Position numbers and translations under genes: made by a program. Positions 20,828-30,248 of a DNA stretch of 64,000 bases are shown in pieces; position 1 is the first letter of the stretch, and every line of letters begins with the position of its first letter. The DNA comes from Ferranicluibacter rubi (GTDB lineage Bacteria; Pseudomonadota; Alphaproteobacteria; Rhizobiales; Rhizobiaceae): positions 310,001-374,000 of the forward strand of contig NZ_JAANCM010000002.1 in the NCBI RefSeq assembly GCF_011603255.1, given 5' to 3'. The notes beneath the pieces are model-generated. The model was not told the origin of the DNA. It was given only the letters and a program-made list of their open reading frames with translations, and ran no database searches.

Positions 20828-23800
20828 CTATAGGAAACCGCGCTTCTGCCACCAGCCGCCCTTCTTGGGCTTCGTCTCTTCGGTCGCTTCATCGGTGGAT
20901 GCTGCCGAGGAGCGGACCAGCGGTTCGCTGGCGATCGTCTCGATGTTGCGGTTGTTGCGTGCCGGCTTGTCGTCCGAGGCTTCGGCAGGGCTTTCGTCCG
21001 CCGTCTCGACCGCCACATGGGCTTCGTCGCTTTCGCCGAGAGAAGCCGAAGCCTCTTCGGTGCGGGCCTCCTCGGAGGACGGTGCCGTTTCGCTTGCAAC
21101 CGCGTCCGGTGTGGCTTCGACGGCAGCCTGAGCCGCTTCGTCCGTCGAAACTTCGCCAGTGTCTGCCACCGGCTGGGCAACGACATCCGTTACCAGATCC
21201 TGCGGCGAACGACGGCGGCGGCTCCGCTTGCGCGCAACGGGTGCTTCACCGCGATCGTCGGTTTCGGCAACCGCATCGTCGGCCAGACCGTCTGCTTCCG
21301 CAGCAATCGCCTGATCCTCAACGGCATCCTCTTCCGAGTGTCCCGCATCATCGACGGCATCGGCAAGCGACAGGGCGTCGGTGCTGGCGCCAGCGTCACC
21401 GGCATCCGCCGTTGCTGCTTCGTCCGAACCGGCTTCGATCTCGCCATCCTTGTTGCGGCGACCACCACGCTTGCCGCGACGACGGCGCTTGCGCTTCTGG
21501 CGGTCTTCGCTGCTGACACCATCGGCCTGATCCGCGGACACGGCATCATCTGCCTCGTCCTCGTCGTCACCCTCGTCGGCGTCTTCATCCGAAGCAACGT
21601 CTGAGCCCGCTGCGTCGGCAGACGTCTCGGCTTCGCCATCACGGCCACCACGACGGCGACGACGGCGCTTGCGCTTGCGACCGTTCTGATCGTCGCCAGT
21701 CTCGCGCTCCGTGCGGTCCGCACGCTCGGCCTTTTCGGGCTTTGCCTCGACCAGCAGTTCCTCATCGTCCTCGATCTCGTCTTCGATGACGATATCGTCG
21801 TCCTCGTCTTCGACAGGGGCTTCGAACTGGAGGATCTGCTCGATCTTGACCGGGTTCTCGACGGCTTCGCCGCGATCGATCGCAAAGTGCAGCGCGCCGA
21901 CATGCGCATCCGCCTCGACGACGATGGCAACGCCAAAGCGGGCCTCGAAATCGGTGATCGTGGATCGCTTGTAGTTGAGCAGGTAGAGCGCGATCTCCGG
22001 CGTCGCACGCACGGTGATGTCATGCGTCGTGTTCTTGAGGAGATATTCCTCGACGCCGCGCAGGACATGCAAGGCAACGGAGGACTGCGACCGCACGACA
22101 CCGGTACCGGCGCAATGTGCGCAGACCTGCGTCGTCGATTCGAGAACCGAGGCCCGGATGCGCTGGCGCGACATTTCCAGAAGACCGAAATGCGAGATGC
22201 GGCCGACCTGAATGCGGGCGCGATCGTTCTTCAGGTGGTCCTTGAGGCGCTTTTCCACCGAACGGTTGTTGCGCTTCTCTTCCATGTCGATGAAGTCGAC
22301 GACGACGAGACCGGCAAGGTCGCGCAGGCGAAGCTGGCGGGCGACCTCTTCGGCGGCTTCCAGGTTCGTCTGAAGCGCTGTGTCTTCGATCGAGTGTTCG
22401 CGGGTCGAGCGGCCCGAGTTGACGTCGATGGCGACCAGCGCTTCGGTCTGGTTGATGATGATGTAGCCACCGGACTTCAGCGTCACCTGCGGCTGCAGCA
22501 TGCGGTCGAGCTGCGCCTCGATGCCGGAGCGCGAGAAGATCGGATGCACGTCGCGATACGGCTGAACCACCTTGGCGTGGCTCGGCATCAGCATCTTCAT
22601 GAAGGCCTTCGCTTCGCGATAGCCCTCTTCGCCAGACACGACGATCTCGCTGATATCCTTGTTGTAGAGGTCGCGGATCGAGCGCTTGATCAGCGATCCC
22701 TCTTCATAGACGAGGCACGGAGCGGTGGACGCCAGCGTCAGCGTGCGAACGTTTTCCCAAAGACGCATCAGATATTCGAAGTCGCGCTTGACCTCGACCT
22801 TGGTGCGGTTGGCACCGGCCGTGCGCAGGATGACGCCCATGCCCTGGGGAACGTCGAGCGCGCGGGCGATTTCCTTCAGGCGCTTGCGGTCCGGCAGGTT
22901 GGTGATCTTGCGGGAGATCCCGCCGCCACGCGCCGTGTTCGGCATCAGAACCGAATAGCGGCCGGCAAGCGACAGATAGGTGGTGAGCGCTGCGCCCTTG
23001 TTGCCGCGTTCTTCCTTGGCGACCTGAACGAGCAGGATCTGGCGACGCTTGATGACTTCCTGGATGCGGTACTGCTTGCGCGGGCGGCGTTCCTTCCGGT
23101 CCGGCACTTCTTCCATCGCATCTTCGGCGCCAACCGATTCGATGACTTCCTTTTCCTCGTGATGACCATCGTCATCATCATCGTCGTGGCCGCGACGGCG
23201 GCTCGGCGCTTCGGAAATCGTGTCGGCATCGACCATGGCGGCCATTTCGCCGTTCGGGCCACGGCCTTCGTCGGTCTCGTCGGCATCCACATTGTCGGCA
23301 TTTGGGCCGTCGGCCGTCGAAACGCTTTCGGCAGCGGCTTCCGCCTCGGCGGCTTCAGCGGCGATGGCCTTCTTGGAGCGGCGAGCGCGCTTCGGCTTGG
23401 CCTTGGGCGCCTCTTCGACGGCGGCCGGCTCGGCAGCGATCGTTTCGGCCGGGGCTTCGCTCTCAACGACACCTTCGACGGCATCGGCAGCAGCGCCATC
23501 GGCAATATCGGAAACGGCAAAGTCGGAAGCGGCCGTTTCAGCCGGTGCTTCTACTTCGTCCTGTGCTTCGGCTTCGGCAGGCGATGCCTCGACGGCAGCA
23601 GCGGGCGAAACCTCTTCGGCGTCGTCTGCTGCCTCGTCTTCCGAAGCATCGTCATCGGAGTCGAGGTCCGTGCCGGTCTCGACATGCTCGATATCGTCGT
23701 CGCGACGGGCGTCTTCAGCTTCGGCGCGCAGCAGTGCCTGACGGTCGGCCAGCGGGATCTGATAGTAGTCGGGGTGGATTTCGGCGAAGGCCAGGAAGCC

Positions 23801-23998
23801 GTGGCGGTTGCCGCCGTAATCGACGAACGCGGCCTGAAGCGAAGGTTCGACGCGCGTTACCTTCGCCAGGTAGATGTTGCCGCGGATCTGCTTCTTGTGT
23901 TCCGACTCGAAGTCGAATTCTTCTATGCGGTTGCCACGTACGACAACGACGCGCGTCTCCTCAGCGTGAGACGCGTCGATAAGCATTTTCTCTGCCAT
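20828..23998 (-). CDS. rne: Ribonuclease E
   Basis: Endoribonuclease that initiates mRNA decay and matures rRNA and tRNA, scaffold of the degradosome. The 1056 residues open with MAEKMLIDASHAEETRVVVV and the S1 domain (IRGNIYLAKVTRVEPSLQAAF). That domain is interrupted from roughly residue 95 to 310 by a long acidic Ala/Glu/Asp-rich insert, then resumes at KQYRIQEVIKRRQ. The catalytic DNase I-like part contains VAIDVNSGRST and VVVDFIDMEEKRN (metal Asp residues), and the zinc-link CAHCAGTG. The C-terminal third is low complexity: acidic blocks alternating with basic KRKRRRRRRG-type patches, likely RNA and partner binding, ending GGWWQKRGFL. Such S1 inserts are known from Alphaproteobacteria. 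Confidence 0.97.
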   Translation of the reverse strand: MAEKMLIDASHAEETRVVVVRGNRIEEFDFESEHKKQIRGNIYLAKVTRVEPSLQAAFVDYGGNRHGFLAFAEIHPDYYQIPLADRQALLRAEAEDARRDDDIEHVETGTDLDSDDDASEDEAADDAEEVSPAAAVEASPAEAEAQDEVEAPAETAASDFAVSDIADGAAADAVEGVVESEAPAETIAAEPAAVEEAPKAKPKRARRSKKAIAAEAAEAEAAAESVSTADGPNADNVDADETDEGRGPNGEMAAMVDADTISEAPSRRRGHDDDDDDGHHEEKEVIESVGAEDAMEEVPDRKERRPRKQYRIQEVIKRRQILLVQVAKEERGNKGAALTTYLSLAGRYSVLMPNTARGGGISRKITNLPDRKRLKEIARALDVPQGMGVILRTAGANRTKVEVKRDFEYLMRLWENVRTLTLASTAPCLVYEEGSLIKRSIRDLYNKDISEIVVSGEEGYREAKAFMKMLMPSHAKVVQPYRDVHPIFSRSGIEAQLDRMLQPQVTLKSGGYIIINQTEALVAIDVNSGRSTREHSIEDTALQTNLEAAEEVARQLRLRDLAGLVVVDFIDMEEKRNNRSVEKRLKDHLKNDRARIQVGRISHFGLLEMSRQRIRASVLESTTQVCAHCAGTGVVRSQSSVALHVLRGVEEYLLKNTTHDITVRATPEIALYLLNYKRSTITDFEARFGVAIVVEADAHVGALHFAIDRGEAVENPVKIEQILQFEAPVEDEDDDIVIEDEIEDDEELLVEAKPEKAERADRTERETGDDQNGRKRKRRRRRRGGRDGEAETSADAAGSDVASDEDADEGDDEDEADDAVSADQADGVSSEDRQKRKRRRRGKRGGRRNKDGEIEAGSDEAATADAGDAGASTDALSLADAVDDAGHSEEDAVEDQAIAAEADGLADDAVAETDDRGEAPVARKRSRRRRSPQDLVTDVVAQPVADTGEVSTDEAAQAAVEATPDAVASETAPSSEEARTEEASASLGESDEAHVAVETADESPAEASDDKPARNNRNIETIASEPLVRSSAASTDEATEETKPKKGGWWQKRGFL

Positions 23999-24742
23999 GT
24001 AGGTTGTGCTCCTCGGCGTGAGCGTGACAGGGCAGGAAAAGGACGTCCCGGAGGCGGTTCCCCACGCAGGTCACGGCGTTCGCCGGATAGATAAATTCCC
24101 GAAGGATACCGGTCATGGGCAAACAGCCGGACGGCAGAGGCAAGCGTTCCGTTTCCGGTGCTTTCCGCTTCTGACCGATCCTGCTGCGTCAACATGAGAT
24201 ACCAAACAAGGAATGCCAAAGTCATAGGCCTTGTGGCCCGATGAGTGTGCCCTTTGCAGGGCGTGGTGTCAGACACCGTATCTTCCGGCCACCGCCGGAT
24301 TGTTCTCGATTCGGAATGCGATGAAAAGTGAAGCGACGGCGGATGAAACACGCTTGCTGCGAGGACATGACGGCCGGAAGCGCGTAGTCCGCTTCCCGAT
24401 CATGCTCTGGCGCCAGGGTTTTGCCCCTTGGCTGCCCGGTCGTGGAATCTATCCCGTCAACACTTTTTACCTCTGCTACGTTTATGGTTTTCATGTCACA
24501 ATGGCAAGAGAAAAGCCCTTGCGCCTTAATATTGATGGAATTGCTTGTCTCGTTTTGACGCAGTGGCGTTGCGCTCGTCGGTGCACGCCGAGCCGGCCGA
24601 AACCCTTCGGTAAGACTTGATTAACCTCGATGCGGCAAGGATGCGGATCGGACGGGTGGCAAGGCTGCGCGTCGGACGGCGTGTGCCGGCCAAAAGGGTT
24701 GGACCCGGCAGGCTTGGACAAGGTGTTCGCGAGGAGAGCGTT
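23999..24742. other. Long region between divergent rne and amiC; rne leader
   Basis: 744 bases with no ORF I can support. It must hold the promoters and leaders of rne (leftward) and amiC (rightward). RNase E mRNAs characteristically have long 5' untranslated regions through which the enzyme autoregulates its own decay; a leader of a few hundred bases here would fit. The AT-rich patch near 24460-24550 is the best candidate promoter area. An open frame at 24231-24620 has no recognisable protein character. Confidence 0.5.
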
Positions 24743-26038
24743 TTGCAGCGGAAGACGGGGCGGGAAACGAGCGGACAGCCGAAGGCAGGGCGAGCCTCAT
24801 CGGGTCACGAACCTCGTTCGCGCTTGTCGTCCTCGCTTGCGGCGCTTCTTGCAAGCGTCGTCATCGCGTTGGGAACGGCCGGTGCTCTTCAGGCGGAACC
24901 TGTGACCGGGCAGGGCCCGCTTCTGGCCTACGGCATGCGCATCGCCGGTGACGATGCCCGCACGCGCGTCGTCGTCGATTTCGACCGGAAGCCCGACATC
25001 TTCGTCCACTATGTCGATAATCCACCTCGCGTCATCGTCGATCTGCCCGAGACCTCCTTCGGCGTGAAGCCGGAAGACGCGCAGGCGAGGGGGCTCTTCA
25101 AGGACATCCGCTTCGGCGCCATGGGCGCAAGCAGCGCTCGCATCGTCCTCACGGCGACGAAGCCTGTCGAAATCACCGTGGCCGACGTTAAGACCGACGA
25201 TGGCGGCAAGAGCTTCCGCCTCGTGCTGGATGCCGAGCGCGTCGAGAAGAAACGCTTTGCCGAACTTCTGATCGAGCAGACCTGGACGGGCAGCGTCGCG
25301 CTGACCAAGGCGCCGCGGGTCGATGAGCCGGCGCCCGCCTCCAGCGACTTCGTCATCGCGGTCGATGCTGGCCATGGCGGCATCGATACCGGCGCGATCG
25401 GCGTTGATACCAAGATGGAAGAAAAGGCCGTCACACTGGCTTTCGCCAAGGAATTGGCGGAGACGCTGAACCGCGAGCCCGGAATCAAGGCCGTGCTGAC
25501 GCGCGACGACGACGAATTCCTGTCACTCTCCGAGCGTGTGCTCATCGCCCGGCAGAAGCAGGCGAAGCTGTTCATCTCGCTGCATGCCGACACGCTGAAG
25601 CAGCACGATATCCGGGGTGCCACCGTCTACACGATCTCGGACAAGGCCTCCGACCATCTGGCGGCAAGCCTTGCGGAACGCGAAAACCTGTCGGATCAGC
25701 TTGCCGGAGTGCCGCTGGCCGATGAGCCGGCCGAGGTTGCCGACATCCTGATCGACCTGACGCGGCGTGAGACGCAGGCCTTCTCGGTCAATCTGGCCCG
25801 CTCCATCATCACGTCCTTCGAAGGGCAGATCAACCTGATCAACAATCCGCATCGCTTCGCAGGCTTTCAGGTGCTGCGGGCGGCGGACGTGCCTTCCATC
25901 CTGCTCGAACTCGGCTTCATGTCCAACACGGACGACGAGAAGCTGCTGGTCGATCCGGCCTGGCGCAAGAAGGTCTCCGAGCGCATCGCTGCCGCCGTCC
26001 GACGCTACCGGGGCGGTGCCATGGCCGACGGTGGTTGA
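24743..26038 (+). CDS. amiC: N-acetylmuramoyl-L-alanine amidase with AMIN domain
   Basis: Periplasmic zinc amidase that cleaves the stem peptide from MurNAc during cell separation. After a basic n-region and the hydrophobic segment SLAALLASVVIALGTAGALQA comes an AMIN domain (YGMRIAGDDARTRVVVDF to about residue 180 of the chain, targeting to septal murein), then the Amidase_3 catalytic domain: AVDAGHGGIDTGAIG, LFISLHAD and LELGFMSN supply the zinc ligands and catalytic Glu. Start: TTG at 24743 with GAGGAG six bases upstream gives 431 residues; an in-frame start at 24617 or ATG at 24641 would add an Arg-rich extension. Followed by mrcA, another wall enzyme. Confidence 0.92.
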   Translation: MQRKTGRETSGQPKAGRASSGHEPRSRLSSSLAALLASVVIALGTAGALQAEPVTGQGPLLAYGMRIAGDDARTRVVVDFDRKPDIFVHYVDNPPRVIVDLPETSFGVKPEDAQARGLFKDIRFGAMGASSARIVLTATKPVEITVADVKTDDGGKSFRLVLDAERVEKKRFAELLIEQTWTGSVALTKAPRVDEPAPASSDFVIAVDAGHGGIDTGAIGVDTKMEEKAVTLAFAKELAETLNREPGIKAVLTRDDDEFLSLSERVLIARQKQAKLFISLHADTLKQHDIRGATVYTISDKASDHLAASLAERENLSDQLAGVPLADEPAEVADILIDLTRRETQAFSVNLARSIITSFEGQINLINNPHRFAGFQVLRAADVPSILLELGFMSNTDDEKLLVDPAWRKKVSERIAAAVRRYRGGAMADGG

Positions 26039-26492
26039 TCGCTGACGACAGCCGCCGCCGTCCGGACGCGGATGCTCTACCGGAAGTGGCCTTAAAATTA
26101 AGGATGACTTACATTATTTCGTGTCGCCCGGGCCACAGGCGCGGTGGCATCCGCACGCCGAACGGGCTAAACTGGATCAAGAGCCCTATTTTCCTCACAT
26201 TCCCGTCGCTATCCCTCAAGCCGAAATCGACGGTCCGGGAATCGCCAGACGGGTATCAATTGCTCGAATGGCGGATGCCGATAGACCGGAACGGGCGGCA
26301 TCGACACGATGTCGATCCGGATTGGGTGTTCAGCTGCCTTTTGTCCGCAGGGATGCGGGGCGAGCTTGAGTTCTGCGGCGACGACATCGCAGCCCATAGG
26401 GCGCGACGCTGCGGGTGACGACATGCGGAAAGATGCGGCGGGATCGCTGCCTTTCATTTGATAGCGACGACGAAGGGACCGGTAGCCAACCG
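26039..26492. other. Intergenic region between amiC and mrcA
   Basis: 454 bases without a supported gene. An inverted repeat CCTTAA-AA-TTAAGG lies at 26090-26103. The 84-codon and 127-codon open frames here show no protein-like pattern or ribosome site. The region presumably holds the mrcA promoter. Confidence 0.45.
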
Positions 26493-28946
26493 ATGATCAG
26501 ACTGATTGGATACTTCTTCGGCGCCGGCGCCTTTCTCGTCCTCATCGCAGCGGCGGCAGCGGCACTCTATCTCGGCAACCTCAACAAGGACCTGCCGGAC
26601 TACGAGGTGCTGGCCAGCTATGCGCCCCCTGTCACCACACGCGTCCACGCCGGCAATGGCGAGCTCATGGCCGAGTACGCCCGCGAGCGCCGCCTTTACC
26701 TGCCGATCCAGGCCATCCCCGACCGCGTGAAAGCGGCCTTCATCTCGGCGGAAGACAAGAACTTCTACCAACATCCCGGCGTCGACCTCATGGGTCTCGG
26801 CCGTGCGATCCTCGTCAACGTCCAGAACATGGGCTCCGGCCGCCGCCCCGTGGGTGCCTCGACCATCACGCAACAGGTCGCCAAGAACTTCCTTCTCTCC
26901 GCCGACCAGACGATTGACCGCAAGATCAAGGAAGCGATCCTCTCTTTCCGCATCGAGCAGGCCTATTCGAAGGACCGCATTCTCGAACTGTACCTCAACG
27001 AGATCTTTTTCGGCCTGAACTCCTATGGCATCGCCGGCGCGGCTCTGACCTATTTCGACAAGTCGGTGACCGAACTGACCATTGCCGAAACGGCCTATCT
27101 CGCAGCCCTTCCGAAGGGTCCGTCGAACTACCATCCCTTCCGTCATGAAGCCGCAGCGCTCGAGCGCCGCAACTGGGTCATCGACCGGATGGTCGAGAAC
27201 GGTTACGTCACGCGGGCGGACGGCGACGAGGCAAAGACCCAGCCGCTTGGCGTCTCCGTGCGCCGTGGTGGCTCGCACCTCTTTGCGTCCGACTATTTCG
27301 CCGAGGAAGTCCGTCGCCAGATCATCCAGCGCTATGGAGACAATGCGCTGTATGAAGGCGGTCTCTCGGTTCGCACCTCGCTCGATCCGAAGATCCAGGT
27401 GGAGGCCCGCAAGGCCCTGCAGGACGGTCTCGTCAACTATGACGAGCGCCGGGGTTTCCATGGTCCGCTGAAGAGCATCGAGATCGGCGGCGATTGGGGT
27501 GTTGCCCTCGGCAAGCTCGACGCGCTCTCCGACGTGCCCGAGTGGAAGCTGGCCGTCGTGCTTGCGGTCGATGAAAAGGGTGCCGAGATCGGCATCCAGC
27601 CTTCCAAGGATGGCGCGGGCAAGGTCGGTCCCGACCGCGTCACCGGTCATATCTCGGCAAAGAACATGCAGTGGGCGTATCGCTCGTCCGAGGGCAATCG
27701 CCGCACGGCGCGCTCGCCGGAAGGCGTGGTCGGCCCGGGCGACGTCGTCTATGTCGAGGCACTGGAGACGGATGGCGAATATCGCCTGCGTCAGCCGCCG
27801 AAGGTTCAGGGCGGCCTGGTTGCCATGGACCCGCAGACCGGCCGCGTGCTCGCCATGGTCGGCGGCTTCTCCTATGGCCAATCCGAGTTCAACCGCGCGA
27901 CGCAGGCCATGCGCCAGCCGGGTTCGTCCTTCAAGCCCTTCGTCTATGCGGCCGCGCTCGACACCGGTTATACGCCGGCATCCGTCATTCTCGATGCTCC
28001 GTTCGAACTGGCCCAGAACGGCCAGGTCTGGCGTCCCGAAAACTATGGCGGCGGCTCGGCGGGCCCGTCCACCTTGCGTCTCGGCATCGAAAAGTCGCGC
28101 AACCTGATGACGGTGCGTCTTGCCAACGACCTCGGCATGCCGATCGTTGCCGAATATGCCGAGCGCTTCGGCATCTACGACAAGATGCTCCCCGTCCTCG
28201 CCATGTCGCTCGGCTCCGGTGAAACCACCGTCATGCGTATGGTCTCGGCCTATTCGGTCCTCGCCAATGGCGGCAAGCAGATCAAGCCGTCTCTCATCGA
28301 CCGCATTCAGGACCGCTACGGCAAGACCATTTTCCGCCACGAAGAGCGGACATGCGAAACCTGCAACGCCCCCGATTGGCAGGAGCAGGACGAACCGACA
28401 TTGACCGACAATCGCGAGCAGGTACTCGATCCGATGACGGCCTATCAGATCACATCCATGATGGAAGGCGTCATTCAGCGGGGAACCGCGGCCGGCAAGG
28501 TCACGCTCGATCGTCCAGTGGCCGGCAAGACCGGCACGACCAACGACGAGAAGGACGCCTGGTTTGTCGGCTATACCCCGGATCTCGTGGCCGGCCTCTA
28601 TCTCGGCTTCGACAATCCGGCCCCGCTCGGGCGCGGCGGCACCGGCGGCAGCCTTGCGGCCCCGGTCTTCAACGAGTTCATGCAGGCAGCCCTGGCCGGA
28701 ACCCGCCCCACCAAGTTCATCCCGCCCGAGGGCATGAGCCTGGTGCCCGTCAACCGGAAGACCGGCATGGCGGCAGCCGAAGGCGATCCGGATACGATCA
28801 TCGAGGCATTCAAGCCGGGCACCGGCCCTGCGGCCACCTTCTCGGTCATCGGCGGCGCCGATGCCTACGTGCCGCCGGAAGAGATCCTGCGCACCTCGCC
28901 GCAGGCCAACCAGGCGGTCACCTCAGGCTCCAACGGCCTGTTCTAG
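26493..28946 (+). CDS. mrcA: Penicillin-binding protein 1A (bifunctional glycosyltransferase/transpeptidase)
   Basis: Class A PBP that polymerises and cross-links peptidoglycan. The 817 residues: a membrane anchor (about 5-28), the GT51 domain with SAEDKNFYQHPGVDL (catalytic Glu87), GASTITQQVAKNF and ELYLNEIFFGLNSYG; an intervening OB-like region (about 300-420) as in PBP1A; then the transpeptidase domain with Ser478-x-x-Lys481 in PGSSFKPFVYA, the KSRNLM motif and KTGTTNDEKDAWF at about 679. Start 26493 (MIRLIGYFF) puts the anchor at the N-terminus; the ribosome site (GAAGGGA, 26472) is distant. Cotranscription with amiC upstream is possible but the 454-base gap argues for its own promoter. 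Confidence 0.96.
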   Translation: MIRLIGYFFGAGAFLVLIAAAAAALYLGNLNKDLPDYEVLASYAPPVTTRVHAGNGELMAEYARERRLYLPIQAIPDRVKAAFISAEDKNFYQHPGVDLMGLGRAILVNVQNMGSGRRPVGASTITQQVAKNFLLSADQTIDRKIKEAILSFRIEQAYSKDRILELYLNEIFFGLNSYGIAGAALTYFDKSVTELTIAETAYLAALPKGPSNYHPFRHEAAALERRNWVIDRMVENGYVTRADGDEAKTQPLGVSVRRGGSHLFASDYFAEEVRRQIIQRYGDNALYEGGLSVRTSLDPKIQVEARKALQDGLVNYDERRGFHGPLKSIEIGGDWGVALGKLDALSDVPEWKLAVVLAVDEKGAEIGIQPSKDGAGKVGPDRVTGHISAKNMQWAYRSSEGNRRTARSPEGVVGPGDVVYVEALETDGEYRLRQPPKVQGGLVAMDPQTGRVLAMVGGFSYGQSEFNRATQAMRQPGSSFKPFVYAAALDTGYTPASVILDAPFELAQNGQVWRPENYGGGSAGPSTLRLGIEKSRNLMTVRLANDLGMPIVAEYAERFGIYDKMLPVLAMSLGSGETTVMRMVSAYSVLANGGKQIKPSLIDRIQDRYGKTIFRHEERTCETCNAPDWQEQDEPTLTDNREQVLDPMTAYQITSMMEGVIQRGTAAGKVTLDRPVAGKTGTTNDEKDAWFVGYTPDLVAGLYLGFDNPAPLGRGGTGGSLAAPVFNEFMQAALAGTRPTKFIPPEGMSLVPVNRKTGMAAAEGDPDTIIEAFKPGTGPAATFSVIGGADAYVPPEEILRTSPQANQAVTSGSNGLF

Positions 28947-29043
28947 CCAACACCGGATCGCGATGCGCCCGCTGCCTTTACATCGGCGGCGGGCGTCGCT
29001 ATTTCACGGGCACGTTATCCGGCACGATCAAGAAAAAGAGACA

Positions 29044-30175
29044 ATGCGCAACGAAATCGAGAATATCGTCGACGAGATCAAGCAGGCCGTAAGCCTGCTG
29101 AGGAGGCATCTTTGACTGGGATCAGGCGGTAAGACGACTGGACTGGTTGAACAACAAGGCGGAAGATCCGACCCTGTGGAACGATGCTGCGGAAGCACAG
29201 AAGCTGATGCGCGAGCGCCAGGGCCTGGACGAGGGCATCAACAGTGTGCGCGCCTTCGAGCAGCAACTGAAGGACTGCATCGAACTCATCGAACTCGGCG
29301 AGGAAGAGGGTGATGCCGACATCATCCGCGATGCCGAGGACACGCTGAAAGGCCTGCGGACCGAAGCGGCCCGCCGTCAGGTGGAGGCCATGCTGTCCGG
29401 CGAGGCCGACAGCAACGACACCTATCTCGAAGTCCACTCCGGCGCCGGTGGCACCGAAAGCCAGGACTGGGCGAACATGCTTCTGCGCATGTACACGCGC
29501 TGGGCGGAGCGTCAGGGCTACAAGGTCGAACTCATGGAAATCCATGACGGGGAAGAAGCCGGCATCAAGTCCGCAACGCTTCTCGTCAAGGGTCACAACG
29601 CCTATGGCTGGATGAAGACCGAATCGGGCGTTCACCGCCTCGTGCGCATCTCGCCCTATGACAGCAATGCCCGCCGTCACACCTCGTTCTCCTCCGTCTG
29701 GGTCTACCCGGTGGTGGATGATTCGATCCAGATCGATATCAACGAGAGCGACTGCCGCATCGACACGTACCGGTCGTCCGGCGCCGGTGGACAGCACGTC
29801 AACACGACCGACTCGGCTGTGCGCATCACCCACATGCCCTCGGGCATCGTGGTTCAGTGCCAGCAGGAGCGCTCGCAGCACAAGAACAAGGCCAAGGCCT
29901 GGGACATGCTGCGCGCCCGTCTGTACGAGTCGGAACTGAAGAAGCGTGAAGAGGCTGCTAATGCGGAAGCGGCGTCCAAGACGGAGATCGGCTGGGGCCA
30001 CCAGATCCGCTCCTACGTCCTTCAGCCCTACCAGCTTGTGAAGGACCTTCGGACCGGCGTCGAAAGCACGGCCCCCTCGGACGTGCTCGATGGCGAGCTG
30101 AACGACTTCATGGAAGCAGCGCTCGCACACCGCGTGAACGGCGGCGCCGACGCGGCAGTCGACGATCTGAACTGA
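29044..30175 (+). CDS. prfB: Peptide chain release factor 2 (programmed +1 frameshift)
   Basis: RF2 terminates translation at UGA and UAA. The gene is split between two frames: 29044-29112 encodes 23 residues ending RRHL, an in-frame TGA occupies 29113-29115, and the rest continues in the +1 frame from 29114 ([12 protein letters not shown]), giving 376 residues in all. The AGGAGG just before CATCTT TGAC is the recoding stimulator. The body has the SPY tripeptide anticodon ([15 protein letters not shown]. coli has SPF) and the GAGGQHVN motif with GGQ at about 248-250 that acts in the peptidyl transferase centre. A simple start at 29147 would lose the N-terminal helices. Confidence 0.97.
29101..29116 (+). 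promoter_or_regulatory. prfB programmed +1 frameshift signal
   Basis: AGGAGG (29101-29106), CAT spacer, then the slippery CTT (29110-29112), in-frame TGA (29113-29115) and C. The Shine-Dalgarno-like hexamer stands three bases before CTT, exactly the spacing needed to push the ribosome forward when RF2 is scarce, so that RF2 level controls its own synthesis. Confidence 0.95.
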
Positions 30176-30180
30176 TACCG

Positions 30181-30213
30181 GCGGCCGCGTGAAAGCGCGG
30201 CCGCTCTTTTCTT
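30181..30213 (+). terminator. Intrinsic terminator of prfB
   Basis: Stem GCGGCCGCG (30181-30189) / CGCGGCCGC (30196-30204), loop TGAAAG, followed by TCTTTTCTT. It lies 6 bases after the prfB stop. Confidence 0.85.
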
Positions 30214-30248
30214 GGCGGACTGCGACACGCTGTCTGCTTTGCTGTGGA

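Noticed and set aside
21887-24094. 735-codon open frame antisense to rne
   Set aside because: Mirror of rne coding bias; low-complexity Gly/Arg/Asp stretches and no motif.
24231-24620. 129-codon open frame between rne and amiC
   Set aside because: No ribosome site, Cys/Trp/Arg-rich random look, probably untranslated leader.
26035-26418. 127-codon open frame between amiC and mrcA
   Set aside because: No ribosome site or protein-like pattern; overlaps the amiC stop.
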